DNA of 64,000 nt from Corynebacterium meridianum (GCF_016342265.1 NZ_JAEIOS010000011.1:372001-436000); one strand, 5' to 3'; positions 31,864 through 41,262 are shown, numbered from the stretch's first letter. Notes: a model not told the origin generated them from the sequence alone. Numbers and translations: made by a program.

Positions 31864-32646
31864 TCAGCGGATCGCACGTCTGGTGTCGGACCACCACGCG
31901 AGTCCCCCCAGAACGACCACCCAGCAGGCCAACGCGACACCGCCCTGGAGTGGCGTGGCCGTGATGCCCGGGATGGAGCTTCCGTTGGCTATCTGTCCCG
32001 AGAGGAAGGGCAGGACCCAACCGACGTCCTTGAGCGCCTGGACGGGCAGAGCGTAGACCATCGCCTCGATGACGAAGACATCGGCGGCGAAGATCAGGGA
32101 TGCGAGCACCGTGGAACGGGTGATCACCGCGAGAAGCGCGGTGAGGACAACCGCGGTGACGAACTTGATCAGGTCGAACCGGAACTCCCGGAGCTGCTCA
32201 CCCGGGATATCGGTGGGTAGGGTGTCGCCGATGAGGAGAACGGCACCGCAGGCGAGCGCCAGTCCCAGCGCAAGCCCGGCGAGAGCGCCGATCAGCACGA
32301 CCCCGACACGGAGGGCGGTACCCCGGCCTCTCCTGTTGTCCATCATCCACATCCAGGCGATGGAGTGGTGCCGGTAGGTGCCCCCGATGATCGCCGCTGC
32401 GGCGAAGCCCGCGATGAGGAACGACAGATCGGTGCCGACAGTGAGGTCGCGGAGAGTCAGCGGCCCGTCGTTCTGGACGAGTCGCATCCCGACCGCGAAA
32501 GCCGGAATCACCAGTATCACGGCGGCGAGGAATACCAGGTGGCTGCGCACCGAGGTCAGTTCGGTGATCACGGCGGCGAGCAGTCCTCCGTAACCGGGCC
32601 GTCGGTCTGTTCCGGTCGTCTGGCAAACCGGGGTTGAGGCGGTCAT
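31864..32646 (-). CDS. ABC-2 type transporter permease
   Basis: 260 residues, about six membrane segments (for example LVFLAAVILVIPAFAVGM, LSFLIAGFAAAAIIGG, VVLIGALAGLALGLALACGAVLLIG). YRHHSIAWMW after the second span is typical of bacitracin/lantibiotic-type ABC-2 permeases. Starts 2 nt after the ATPase stop with AGGAG. Last gene of a four-gene unit histidine kinase - response regulator - ATPase - permease, an arrangement typical of stress- or antibiotic-induced exporters. Confidence 0.8.
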   Translation of the reverse strand: MTASTPVCQTTGTDRRPGYGGLLAAVITELTSVRSHLVFLAAVILVIPAFAVGMRLVQNDGPLTLRDLTVGTDLSFLIAGFAAAAIIGGTYRHHSIAWMWMMDNRRGRGTALRVGVVLIGALAGLALGLALACGAVLLIGDTLPTDIPGEQLREFRFDLIKFVTAVVLTALLAVITRSTVLASLIFAADVFVIEAMVYALPVQALKDVGWVLPFLSGQIANGSSIPGITATPLQGGVALACWVVVLGGLAWWSDTRRAIR

Positions 32647-32648
32647 GA

Positions 32649-33548
32649 TCAGGCGCTCCTGTAGGTGGTGGTGTCAGCTGTCGCGGTGAGGAAGACGTCT
32701 TCGAGGGACCGCTCCCGGGAGGCCAGGTGTGTGATCACGATTCCCGTCCCCTGACACAGCCGTGCGATGCGCTCAGTGGTCGTGGTGTCCGCGTTGACGG
32801 TGATCAGTCCGTCTGGCGCACGGTCGGCGGTGATGTCGTGCTCGGCGAGGACCCGGACGACGGCGTCTGTGTCGGTGCACCTGATCTCGTGCACCGCATC
32901 CCCGACGAAGTCCGACAGCGGCCCCTCGGCGATGAGCCTTCCCCGTCCGATGATCACGAGCCGGTCAGTGGTCACCGACATCTCGGAGAGCAGGTGCGAG
33001 GACACCAGCACAGCCCGTCCCTCCTCCGCGAGCTGCCGGATCATCCGGCGCATCCAGATGACCCCCTCCGGATCGAGCCCGTTGACGGGTTCGTCGAGTA
33101 TGACGTGGCCGGGGTCGCCGAGCAAAGCGCACGCGAGACCGAGCCGCTGCCGCATGCCGAGACTGTATCCACCGACCCGCTTGTGTGCGACGGAGTTCAG
33201 GCCCACCCGGTCGAGCACCGTATCGACCCGGTCGGCGTCGATACCGCCCGCCCGCGCCATCATGCGCAGATGTGCCCGTCCACTGCGCCCCGGATGGAAC
33301 CAGGAGGCATCGAGCAGTGCGCCGATGGCGCGGGCCGGGGCGGGCAGCGCGGTGAAGCGACGGCCGTCAATGAAAGCGGTGCCCTCATCCGGGCGTTCGA
33401 GTCCGCAGATCATGCGCATGGTGGTGGACTTTCCGGCACCGTTGGGTCCGAGAAAACCCGTGACCCGCCCGTCGGGCACGGTGAAGGACAGATCGTCGAC
33501 GGCGGGCGTACCGCCGTATCTTCTGGTGAGTGAGCTGACTGTGATCAT
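32649..33548 (-). CDS. ABC transporter ATP-binding protein
   Basis: 299 residues from the ATG at 33548. Walker A LGPNGAGKST, signature YSLGMRQRLGLA, Walker B HVILDEPVNGLDPEG, H-loop SSHLLSEM; a C-terminal extension of about 80 residues, as in CcmA/DrrA-type drug exporter ATPases. Lies 62 nt after the response regulator stop and overlaps the permease gene region closely. Confidence 0.88.
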   Translation of the reverse strand: MITVSSLTRRYGGTPAVDDLSFTVPDGRVTGFLGPNGAGKSTTMRMICGLERPDEGTAFIDGRRFTALPAPARAIGALLDASWFHPGRSGRAHLRMMARAGGIDADRVDTVLDRVGLNSVAHKRVGGYSLGMRQRLGLACALLGDPGHVILDEPVNGLDPEGVIWMRRMIRQLAEEGRAVLVSSHLLSEMSVTTDRLVIIGRGRLIAEGPLSDFVGDAVHEIRCTDTDAVVRVLAEHDITADRAPDGLITVNADTTTTERIARLCQGTGIVITHLASRERSLEDVFLTATADTTTYRSA

Positions 33549-33610
33549 GTCTCCACGATCCCGCGGCGGAGAGGGCACCCACGTCCTCCCCTCCGCTGAT
33601 TCCCCGGAGA

Positions 33611-34306
33611 TCAGTCCCCGGGGTGAGCGAGCAGTTCCGCGCGGCTCACCAGGCCGGTCCGGTAGGCGTGGAGAACCGCGTGGACCCTGTCCCGGGAACC
33701 CGTCTTCGCGAGAATGTGCCGGATGTGGGTCTTCACCGTCGCCATGGACACGAACTCACGGGCGGCGATCTCGTCGTTGTTGTATCCCAGCGCGATCAGG
33801 CGCAGGATCTCGGTTTCCCGCGGAGTGAGCGGATCCATGAGGGGAACCGGACCCGGGATCTGCCCTTCGGCCGCATCCGCACCCGTCTGCCCCGGTGCCC
33901 GCAGTCGTTCAAGCAGGTCCGCGGTCACCGACGGCGCGAGAACCGCCGCCCCGGAGTGGACGGTGTGCACGGCGTCGAGAAGCTCCTCCGGTTGGGCGTC
34001 CTTCAACAGGAACCCGGACGCTCCCGCGGCGATCGCACCGCTGACGAAACGCTCATCGTCGAAGGTGGTGAGCATGATGACCCGGACACCGTGGTCATCC
34101 GCGAGCACACGCCTGGTCGCCGGGATCCCACCGGTCCGGGCCATCTGGACATCCATCAGGATGATGTCGGCGCCCGATTCCCCATCGGGGATCTCGTCAC
34201 CGTCACCGGCCTGCCAGACGACCTCCATATCGTCCTGGCTGCCGATGAGCATGGCGAAACCCGCACGCACCAGAGGCTGGTCGTCGACGATTCCGACCCG
34301 GATCAT
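33611..34306 (-). CDS. LuxR/NarL family response regulator
   Basis: 231 residues. Receiver domain: IVDDQPLVRAGF (acidic pair), phospho-acceptor Asp in DIILMDVQMARTGG, and TTFDDERFVSGAIAAGASGFLLKD (Thr and Lys switch residues); C-terminal HTH with LTPRETEILRLIALGYNNDEIA and VKTHIRHILAKTG. Its ATG overlaps the kinase stop (ATGA), so the pair is coupled. Probably controls the downstream ABC genes. Confidence 0.92.
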   Translation of the reverse strand: MIRVGIVDDQPLVRAGFAMLIGSQDDMEVVWQAGDGDEIPDGESGADIILMDVQMARTGGIPATRRVLADDHGVRVIMLTTFDDERFVSGAIAAGASGFLLKDAQPEELLDAVHTVHSGAAVLAPSVTADLLERLRAPGQTGADAAEGQIPGPVPLMDPLTPRETEILRLIALGYNNDEIAAREFVSMATVKTHIRHILAKTGSRDRVHAVLHAYRTGLVSRAELLAHPGD

Positions 34307-35499
34307 CTCGGCACCACCGCCGTCACAACGAACCGTGCACCCGAATCGACGATCTCCAGGCTGCCGCCGATGGCCCCGAGGCGTTCCCGCATCCCGGTGA
34401 CGCCGAAGCCGCTTCCCCCGGGATTCCCCGTCTGACCGGTCGGGTTGGTCGCGGTGACGGTGACCGCCCTGCCGGTGTCGGTCGCGGCGAGTTCCCCGGT
34501 GCCGTCACCGTGCCGGAGCATGTTCGTCAGCATCTCCTGGACCAGCCGGTACAGAGTCATCTGCGACAGCTGGGACAGGTCCGTCGGGATCTTTTCCAGC
34601 CCCTCTGTACGCAGCGCCAGTCCGCTGCGCCGTGCATCCGCGATCAGGCCGGGGATGTCCGCGGCACCGGGTGGGGCGGACTCCGACCGCCCGGTGTCAT
34701 CACGCAGCACACTCAGCAGACCCCGCATCTGCTCCAGCGATTCCCGGGAGGTCTCCGCGATCAGTTCCAGCGTGTCGACCGCCGCCTGCGGGTCCCGTCG
34801 TGCCGCGAACCTGGCGCCGTCTGCGAGTGAGATGACCGCGGCCAGGGAATGCGCCACGATGTCGTGCATCTCGCGGGCGATGCGGGTTCGTTCCACCACT
34901 CCGGCGAGTTCCGCCCGCTGGCGGAGTGCCTCCAGGTTGCGGCGACGCCGACGTGAGGCATCGCCGAGCATCCAGAAGAAGGCCACCCAGGTCCACGACG
35001 AGAAGAGGGCCGCCACCAGCATCACCACGGGCCATCTGTCTCCCTCGGGGAGGCGAGAGACGTTCCACAGCATCAACAGGGCCACGGTGGCGCCGGACAG
35101 CATCGCGCCGAGGTACACGAAGCGGATACGCGATGTGATGCGTGCGGCGGTGAGGAACGCACAGTACGCCACGGCCACCGCGCCGACCACCGGTCCGCCG
35201 GGTAGACCGCGCAACAGGACCGCCGACAACGCGATGCCCGTGGTCCCGACGGCGACCGCCGGGTACCCAGGTCCGACGAGCAACACGCAGGCGATGATGA
35301 GATAGAGGACCGAGGAGAGTGTGTCGGTGTGTCCTCCGGCGTCCAGGAGGATGACCCCGGCCGCACAGAACACGTGGCAGAACGCGTGGGCCGGACCGCC
35401 GACAGCGGCGCGGACACGCTCCGGAAGCGCGGCGGTGGCTCCGGAACAGGTGACGGGTGGCGGCATCGGGCAGGTCTCTCGGATCGGGTGCGGGTCCAC
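34303..35499 (-). CDS. Sensor histidine kinase (HPK7 / NarX-DesK type)
   Basis: 398 residues if it starts at the GTG 35499, chosen because TACGAT lies 6 nt upstream (leaderless); the ATG at 35466 with weak GAGAG is the alternative. Five or six membrane spans in the first 190 residues with no large extracellular loop, then HisKA_3 with the phospho-His in REMHDIVAHSLAAVIS and an HATPase domain with RLVQEMLTNMLRHG (N box) and GFGVTGMRERLGAIGG (G box). The lack of a sensor loop suggests intramembrane sensing or sensing through the ABC partner. Confidence 0.88.
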   Translation of the reverse strand: MDPHPIRETCPMPPPVTCSGATAALPERVRAAVGGPAHAFCHVFCAAGVILLDAGGHTDTLSSVLYLIIACVLLVGPGYPAVAVGTTGIALSAVLLRGLPGGPVVGAVAVAYCAFLTAARITSRIRFVYLGAMLSGATVALLMLWNVSRLPEGDRWPVVMLVAALFSSWTWVAFFWMLGDASRRRRRNLEALRQRAELAGVVERTRIAREMHDIVAHSLAAVISLADGARFAARRDPQAAVDTLELIAETSRESLEQMRGLLSVLRDDTGRSESAPPGAADIPGLIADARRSGLALRTEGLEKIPTDLSQLSQMTLYRLVQEMLTNMLRHGDGTGELAATDTGRAVTVTATNPTGQTGNPGGSGFGVTGMRERLGAIGGSLEIVDSGARFVVTAVVPR

Positions 35500-35505
35500 C
35501 CGACA

Positions 35506-35511
35506 ATCGTA
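35506..35511 (-). promoter_or_regulatory. -10 element of the two-component/ABC operon
   Basis: TACGAT on the minus strand, 6 nt before the GTG at 35499. Confidence 0.4.
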
Positions 35512-35706
35512 GGACCCCGCGGGCGGGAGGGAATCAGCCTCAGGGATGACTGTGGATCCGACCGAAATACGGGCCACCGGACACCTTCCACCGAAACCGG
35601 GGCACTCTCGGTCGCCTCCCCGGGCGACGGTTCATCCCCGGGGCTTCATTCCGGCGGATCCCCCACCGGCGAACCGGGCTCACACGGTGGGATCGATGCC
35701 CCTCGG

Positions 35707-37212
35707 CTAGCCCAGGGTGCTGGCCTTCTCGGCCTCGCGGCCCTCGCGGATCTGCTCCGGGGTGAAGCGTACGAACACCAGGGAGATCACCACGACTGTG
35801 ATCGCCAGACCGGCGCAGATCAGCAGTGATGAGGTGTAGCCCGTTCCGAGCGCGGCACGCGACGCGTCATCGAGGGCCGCCCGGTCGATCCGGTCGAAGG
35901 CGGAACCGAGAACCGACCGGGCACGGTACTCCGCGAACGCGGTCACCGCCGCGAGCCCGAGCGGTCCACCGAGAGTCTGCGACACCAGCGACGTGGCGGT
36001 CAGTGGACCGACATCCATGGGTTTGACACCCGCGACGACCGACAGGGTCAGCGGAATGAGCACGACACCGATACCGAACCCGATGATGAGGATGGGAACG
36101 AGGAGATCAGGGAAGTAGGTGGTGTCCACACCGAGGGTCGACCCGTAGACGAATCCGGCGACCAGAATGAGGCCGCCCGTGGCGATGATGAACCGGGGCG
36201 CAGTCCGCTCCACGACGAGTCCGGCGATCCAGCTTCCCGCTCCGAGTGCGAAGGCGAAGGGAATGAACGCCAGCCCCGCCCGGAGCGGGCCGTACCCTAC
36301 GACCTCCTGGACGAACAGCGCAACCTGGACGGTCATGGCCATCATGAGCGCGCCGACGAGCAGCAGACAGATGAACACCGCCGCGCGGGACCGCTCCGCA
36401 AACATGTGCAGCGGCAGCACCGGGTTGGGGACCCGACGCTGGGAGAGGAAGAACGCGACGAGGATTCCGAAGCCGAGGATCAGGGCGCCGACGACGATCG
36501 GCGAGTATCCGGTGCCGCCCTCCGCTAGTCCGAATACCAGGAGGGTGGACGCGCCGGTGGCGAGGATCGCACCCCGGACGTCGAGCCGGATCCGTTCGAA
36601 TACGGGCGTGCGGGCGAGCACCTTCACACCGACGGTGAGGATCAGCAACCCGATGGGAACGTTGATGAGGAAGATCCACCGCCAGCTCGCTTCGGTGAGG
36701 GCTCCCCCGGCGACGAGGCCGAGCACACTGCCGAGGCCCGTCATCATCGCGAACACGGAGAACGCCTGGTTCCGCGCCTTGCCCGGGGCGAAGGTGACCA
36801 CGATGAGCGCCATCGCGGTGGGTGACGCGATGGCCGCACCGATCCCCTGGATGACCCGCGCGGCGAGCAGGATCACCGGAGTGGTCGACAGACCGCAGGC
36901 CAGGGAGGCGAGGGTGAACAGCCCGACACCGGTGAGGAACACCCGCTTCCGGCCGAAGGTGTCACCGAGCCTCCCACCGAGCAGGAGGAGGCCGCCGTAG
37001 GCCAGGGCGTAGGACGTGACGACCCAGGAGCGGAGGTTGTCCGTGAGGCCCAGCTCGATCTGGATACGCGCGAGCGCGAGATTGACCACCGTGCCGTCGA
37101 GGACCACCATCAGCTGCAACGCCGAGAGCACCGCGAGCGGCCAGCCGAGGGCGGAGGCGGCCACAGGAGTGGTGATCTCCCGGGCACCGGGACCGGTTCC
37201 ACGCGCGGTCAC
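35707..37212 (-). CDS. MFS drug exporter of the DHA2 (14-TM) family, EfpA-like
   Basis: 501 residues, 14 hydrophobic segments. DHA2 signatures: LQLMVVLDGTVVNLALARIQ (motif D1), LGGRLGDTFGRKRVF (motif A), ARVIQGIGAAIASPTAMALI and the motif C-like GLGSVLGLVAGGALTEASWRWIFLINVPIG. GTG start at 37212 overlaps the cobA stop (GTGA). M. tuberculosis efpA (Rv2846c) has the same position next to Rv2847c, so orthology is likely. Exported substrate unknown. Confidence 0.87.
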   Translation of the reverse strand: MTARGTGPGAREITTPVAASALGWPLAVLSALQLMVVLDGTVVNLALARIQIELGLTDNLRSWVVTSYALAYGGLLLLGGRLGDTFGRKRVFLTGVGLFTLASLACGLSTTPVILLAARVIQGIGAAIASPTAMALIVVTFAPGKARNQAFSVFAMMTGLGSVLGLVAGGALTEASWRWIFLINVPIGLLILTVGVKVLARTPVFERIRLDVRGAILATGASTLLVFGLAEGGTGYSPIVVGALILGFGILVAFFLSQRRVPNPVLPLHMFAERSRAAVFICLLLVGALMMAMTVQVALFVQEVVGYGPLRAGLAFIPFAFALGAGSWIAGLVVERTAPRFIIATGGLILVAGFVYGSTLGVDTTYFPDLLVPILIIGFGIGVVLIPLTLSVVAGVKPMDVGPLTATSLVSQTLGGPLGLAAVTAFAEYRARSVLGSAFDRIDRAALDDASRAALGTGYTSSLLICAGLAITVVVISLVFVRFTPEQIREGREAEKASTLG

Positions 37213-37970
37213 AGGCCGGCCACCTCTCCGATGACGATGACGGCGGGCGGGGTGACCCCGTTGTCGGATATCAGCGCGCCGAGACCGCCGAGAACACCCC
37301 GGAAACTGCGCTCCCGCGCCGTGGTCCCCTCCTGGATCACGGCCACCGGGGTCTCCGGACCGCGCCCGGCGGCTATGAGTGCGGTCGCGATGGCCGGGGA
37401 GTTCTTCACCCCCATGATCACGACGAGGGTGCCACCGGTACGGGCCAGAGCGTCATAGTCGACGAGTGACTTGGGGTGCCCGGGCGGCACGTGCCCGGAG
37501 ACCACGGTGAAGGAATGCACGACGCCGCGCTGGGTGACCGGGACGTCGGCGGCGGCGGGAACCGACACCGCGCTGGTCACTCCGGGGACGACCTCGCACT
37601 GGATCCCCGCCTCGCGGCAGGCGACGAGTTCCTCGAATCCGCGGCCGAAGACGTAGGGGTCCCCGCCCTTGAGTCGGGCGACGGTGCGCCCGGCGCGGGC
37701 GTGGGTGATCAGCAGCTCGTTGATCTTCTCCTGCGCCATCTGCTTGCCGTACGGCAGCTTCGATGCGTCGATGACCTCCTTGCCGCTCAGGTCGCAGAGC
37801 TGGTCCAGCTGGTCGGTCGGTCCGAGATGGTCGGCGACGATGACGTCGGCGGCCCGGAGGCGATTCATGCCCCTGACGGTGATGAGGTCGTGGGCTCCCG
37901 GCCCGCCGCCGATGAGGGTGACGTGGCCGGATGCGGGCTGTCCGGTACCGGTGCTGGTAGGTGAACTCAT
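37209..37970 (-). CDS. cobA: Uroporphyrinogen-III C-methyltransferase
   Basis: SAM-dependent methylation of uroporphyrinogen III to precorrin-2, the branch point to siroheme and cobalamin. 253 residues, methylase domain only, no CysG-type dehydrogenase/ferrochelatase part. Motifs: LIGGGPGAHDLITVRG, VARLKGGDPYVFGRGFEE, EVVPGVTSAVSVPA, VVIMGV. ATG at 37970 with TACACT 8 nt upstream. Its stop overlaps the start of the EfpA-like gene. Confidence 0.94.
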   Translation of the reverse strand: MSSPTSTGTGQPASGHVTLIGGGPGAHDLITVRGMNRLRAADVIVADHLGPTDQLDQLCDLSGKEVIDASKLPYGKQMAQEKINELLITHARAGRTVARLKGGDPYVFGRGFEELVACREAGIQCEVVPGVTSAVSVPAAADVPVTQRGVVHSFTVVSGHVPPGHPKSLVDYDALARTGGTLVVIMGVKNSPAIATALIAAGRGPETPVAVIQEGTTARERSFRGVLGGLGALISDNGVTPPAVIVIGEVAGL

Positions 37971-37978
37971 AGGTGTCG

Positions 37979-37984
37979 AGTGTA
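37979..37984 (-). promoter_or_regulatory. -10 element of cobA
   Basis: TACACT on the minus strand, 8 nt before the ATG; probable leaderless or near-leaderless transcript. Confidence 0.4.
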
Positions 37985-38049
37985 GTCGGTCGGTTCAGGC
38001 TCACCTGGGTTGGAGTCCGGTCGGTGGAGCACCGCCAACCAAACGGTTG

Positions 38050-38081
38050 ATTCGTCAAATGGCTAAACGAATTGTCCATTT
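38050..38081 (+). promoter_or_regulatory. Two interlocked inverted repeats upstream of the FtsX/LolD-type ABC genes
   Basis: ATTCGT (38050-38055) pairs with ACGAAT (38067-38072), and AAATGG (38057-38062) pairs with CCATTT (38076-38081). The block is AT-rich in a GC-rich context and lies 94-125 nt before the permease ATG, and about 80-110 nt before cobA on the other side. It fits a regulator binding region. Confidence 0.4.
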
Positions 38082-38174
38082 CTGTCCGGTTTTCCGATTT
38101 TCCGGGCGGGTAATCCACGCACACTGGAGGACAGTTCCCACCAGTCCGCCCCTGAAGGAGGAGTTTCCCCGATC

Positions 38175-39197
38175 ATGTTCCTCGCTCTCCGCGACCTGCG
38201 GGCCGCCCGTGGCCGGTTCGCCCTGATCACCGTCACCGTGGCGATGATGGCCCTGCTGGTCAGTTTCCTCTCCGGCCTCACCGGAGGCCTGACCCACCAG
38301 AGCATCTCCGCCCTGTCCACCATCGGCGGTACCTCCGCGACCCTGTCCGACACCGGGGAGGCCAGCCTGGACCGGTCACGGCTCGATCCGGAATCCACCA
38401 CCGCACTTCTCGACACCGCCGCAGAGGCCGGAATCCCCGCCACCGCCGTGGGGATCGACCGGAGCCTGATCGGCGAGGAATCCGTGTCGGTGCTGGCGAC
38501 CCGGCCCGCGACCGACGGCCCGGCGGACGCGTCCACTCCCCTGCCCGATCAGGGACACATCGTTCTCTCCGAGGCCGCGGCGAAGGCCACGGGACTGGCC
38601 GCCGGGGATTCGGCGGAACTCGGCCGGTACGGAACGGTGACGGTCGATGCCGTACGCGGCGATGACCACTACTCACATCAGCCCGTCGTATGGATGCATC
38701 TCGACGCGGATGCACCGGCAACGTTCATCGCCTCGGGTGGTCCGCTCGACGGAATACCCGGCACGGTGGGGATCTCCGCCGGGGAGCTGCCCGGCACGAT
38801 GGCGTCACACAGGGCGGAGTCGACCTCCCTGACCATGATCAACGTGATGCTGCTGATCATCACCGCGTTGGTCACCGGTGCCTTCTTCACCGTGTGGACC
38901 ATCCAGCGCAAGCCGGACATCGCCACCCTGAAGGCACTCGGCGCCACGAGCGCGGCACTGGTCGTCGACGCTCTCGGTCAGGCCGCGGTGATCCTCGCAG
39001 TGGGTGTCGGCGTGGGACTCGCGCTGACCCTGGGCGCCGCATCGCTGATCGGCGACGGACTTCCGTTCGTGGTGTCGACCTCCACGACGCTCTACCCGGC
39101 CCTCGCCATGTTCGCACTCGGCCTGGTCGGTGCCGCCGCCGCACTGTCCTTCCTGAAATCCGCATCCCCGCTTTCCGCCCTCGGAGGTAACCGATGA
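38175..39197 (+). CDS. FtsX-type ABC transporter permease, HrtB-like
   Basis: 340 residues. One N-terminal span (ARGRFALITVTVAMMALLVS), an extracytoplasmic domain of about 190 residues, then three spans (for example MINVMLLIITALVTGAFFTVW and LGQAAVILAVGVGVGLALTLG) with the FtsX-like KPDIATLKALGA stretch. The MFLALRDLRAARGRF start resembles corynebacterial HrtB heme-exporter permeases as I remember them, and heme-related genes lie nearby, but HrtB identity is inferred. AAGGAGG precedes the ATG. Overlaps the ATPase gene by 4 nt. Confidence 0.75.
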   Translation: MFLALRDLRAARGRFALITVTVAMMALLVSFLSGLTGGLTHQSISALSTIGGTSATLSDTGEASLDRSRLDPESTTALLDTAAEAGIPATAVGIDRSLIGEESVSVLATRPATDGPADASTPLPDQGHIVLSEAAAKATGLAAGDSAELGRYGTVTVDAVRGDDHYSHQPVVWMHLDADAPATFIASGGPLDGIPGTVGISAGELPGTMASHRAESTSLTMINVMLLIITALVTGAFFTVWTIQRKPDIATLKALGATSAALVVDALGQAAVILAVGVGVGLALTLGAASLIGDGLPFVVSTSTTLYPALAMFALGLVGAAAALSFLKSASPLSALGGNR

Positions 39198-39913
39198 GCT
39201 CCCGCCCTGTCCTCGTACTCGACCACGTCACCCTGACCTTCCCCGACGGCGCCGGTGAGATCACCGCAGTCGATCGTGCGTCGCTGTCCCTCGACGCCGG
39301 TGAACTCATCGCCATCACCGGCCCCTCCGGTTCCGGCAAGTCCTCGCTCCTGGCCGTCGCGTCCACTCTGCAGCCACCGACCTCCGGTTCAATCCGGCTG
39401 CGCGACCGGGAACTCGCCGGGCTCTCCTCCCGGGAGGCGGCCACCGTCCGCCGGAACGACATCGGGATCGTCTTCCAGCAACCGAACCTGATCGGATCGC
39501 TCACCGCCACCGAACAGTTGATGATGACCCGGCACCTGGAGTCGCCGTGGCGGAGGCGTTCCCCCAAAGCCACGACACGGAACCGTGCTCTCGAGCTCCT
39601 CGAGCGTCTCGGCCTCGCCGAGGCCCGCGACCGGAACGTCGGCGCACTTTCCGGAGGCCAGAGGCAGCGTGTCAACATCGCCCGCGCTCTGATGAACTCC
39701 CCGGCACTGCTCGTCGTCGACGAGCCGACCTCGGCACTCGATTCCGGACGTTCAGCGGACGTGATGGATCTGCTCCTGGAACTCGTCGCGGAGGAGAAGG
39801 CCGGGACGCTCCTGGTCACCCACGACGAGGAGGCCGCCCGACGCGCCGACCGCCGGTTCACCATGGTGGACGGAAAGCTCACCGAGGATCACCGGGCGCT
39901 CGTCGGCAGCTAG
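39194..39913 (+). CDS. ABC transporter ATP-binding protein, LolD/HrtA-like
   Basis: 239 residues. Walker A GPSGSGKSS, Q-loop IVFQQPNLIG, signature LSGGQRQRVNIARAL, Walker B LLVVDEPTSALDSG, H-loop VTHDEEAARRADR. MacB/LolD class, which partners FtsX-type permeases such as HrtB. Between the Q-loop and the signature is an Arg/Lys-rich insert (PWRRRSPKATTRNRAL). Its stop is 1-4 nt from the convergent cobB stop. Confidence 0.82.
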   Translation: MSSRPVLVLDHVTLTFPDGAGEITAVDRASLSLDAGELIAITGPSGSGKSSLLAVASTLQPPTSGSIRLRDRELAGLSSREAATVRRNDIGIVFQQPNLIGSLTATEQLMMTRHLESPWRRRSPKATTRNRALELLERLGLAEARDRNVGALSGGQRQRVNIARALMNSPALLVVDEPTSALDSGRSADVMDLLLELVAEEKAGTLLVTHDEEAARRADRRFTMVDGKLTEDHRALVGS

Positions 39914-41262
39914 GCGCAGGCGGCGACGAACCGCTCGATGGCTCTCGGTGTCGCGGCCGGATGGCAGTGCAGATAGGACGCGTGGACGGTGCCACCGGCG
40001 AAACCCTCCCGGACCCCCTGCCCGTCCCAGCCACGCCAGCCCCAGGCGGGTGACCACCCGGCGACGGTGGTGTCGGTGAGGGCGGTGTGGTGGAACTCGT
40101 GGCCCGTGAGTCGTTCGCCCTCGCGGTGGAGCACCGAGTCGGACAACGCGACGGCTTCCCGGTATCCGAGGGTGAGCCGCCGGCCCATGGCGGCGTGGGT
40201 GTCGATCACCCCGAGCATCGGATGCGCATCGAGGGTTGCGGTGAGCCACAACAGGCCTGCGCATTCCCCGTGGACGGGCATGCCGTCGGCGATCCGTTCA
40301 CGCACCCGCTGACGGAGGCCGGTCCGCCCGGCGAGATCCTCCACGTGTTCCTCCGGGAACCCGCCGGGAATGATGAGTCCGTCGCAGTCCGGCAGATCAT
40401 CGGTGAGCGGATCGAAGCGCACGACCCGGGCGCCCGCCGCACCGAGGAGCTCGGTGTGCTCGGCGTAGGCGAAGGTGAATGCGGGTCCACCGGCGACGGC
40501 GATGGTCGGGCTGCCCGCCTGCGCCACCTCGGCCCGCGGATTCCACACCTCCCCGTCCCACCCGCAGTCGGCGACGGCGACGAGGCCGTCCAGGTCAAGG
40601 TGCTCCTCGACGATGTCAGCCATCCGTTCGACGGCGGTGACCGCGGCGCCGCCCTGCTCGACCGCGGTCACCAGCCCCAGGTGACGGGAGGGCACCTCGA
40701 TGTCCGCGAAGCGCGGCAGAGAACCGAGGACGGGCACGCCGACGGCATCGCACGCGCTGCGGCAGACCGCGTCGTGGCGTCCGGTTCCCGCCCGGTTCAG
40801 GATGACCCCGGCCAGGCGTACCCCGTCGACGGCCGTCGCGAATCCGCGGACCATCGCGCCGATCGACTGACTCATGCCACGGACGTCGACGACGAGAACG
40901 ACGGGTATCCCCAGGGCGCGGGCGATCTCCGCGGTGGAGCCGGGCGCGCACACCGGATCCGAACCGGGCGCGATACGTCCGTCGAAGAGTCCCATGACCC
41001 CCTCCACCACGGAGATGTCGCACCCGGCGGAACCGTGGGCGTAGAGCGGTCCGATCCGGTGACTCCCGCACATCACGGAGTCAAGGTTGCGGCCGACACG
41101 CCCCGCGGCGAGGCCGTGGTAACCGGGGTCGATGTAGTCGGGGCCGACCTTGAATGGGGCGACCTCCATCCGGCGCGCCAGCGCCCGGATCAGCCCCGTG
41201 GCGATCGTGGTCTTTCCGGTGCCGGATGCGGGTGCCGCGATGCACAGGCCCGGTACTACCAC
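39910..41262 (-). CDS. cobB: Cobyrinic / hydrogenobyrinic acid a,c-diamide synthase
   Basis: ATP- and glutamine-dependent amidation of the corrin ring. 450 residues from GTG at 41262. N-terminal P-loop APASGTGKTTIATG, FKVGPDYIDPGYH, VVEGVMGLFDG; C-terminal glutamine amidotransferase domain with the catalytic Cys in PVHGECAGLLWL and the terminal ASYLHCHPA His. The GTG overlaps the cobO stop, giving tight coupling. The frame stays open upstream inside cobO but that is out-of-frame noise. Confidence 0.94.
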   Translation of the reverse strand: MVVPGLCIAAPASGTGKTTIATGLIRALARRMEVAPFKVGPDYIDPGYHGLAAGRVGRNLDSVMCGSHRIGPLYAHGSAGCDISVVEGVMGLFDGRIAPGSDPVCAPGSTAEIARALGIPVVLVVDVRGMSQSIGAMVRGFATAVDGVRLAGVILNRAGTGRHDAVCRSACDAVGVPVLGSLPRFADIEVPSRHLGLVTAVEQGGAAVTAVERMADIVEEHLDLDGLVAVADCGWDGEVWNPRAEVAQAGSPTIAVAGGPAFTFAYAEHTELLGAAGARVVRFDPLTDDLPDCDGLIIPGGFPEEHVEDLAGRTGLRQRVRERIADGMPVHGECAGLLWLTATLDAHPMLGVIDTHAAMGRRLTLGYREAVALSDSVLHREGERLTGHEFHHTALTDTTVAGWSPAWGWRGWDGQGVREGFAGGTVHASYLHCHPAATPRAIERFVAACA

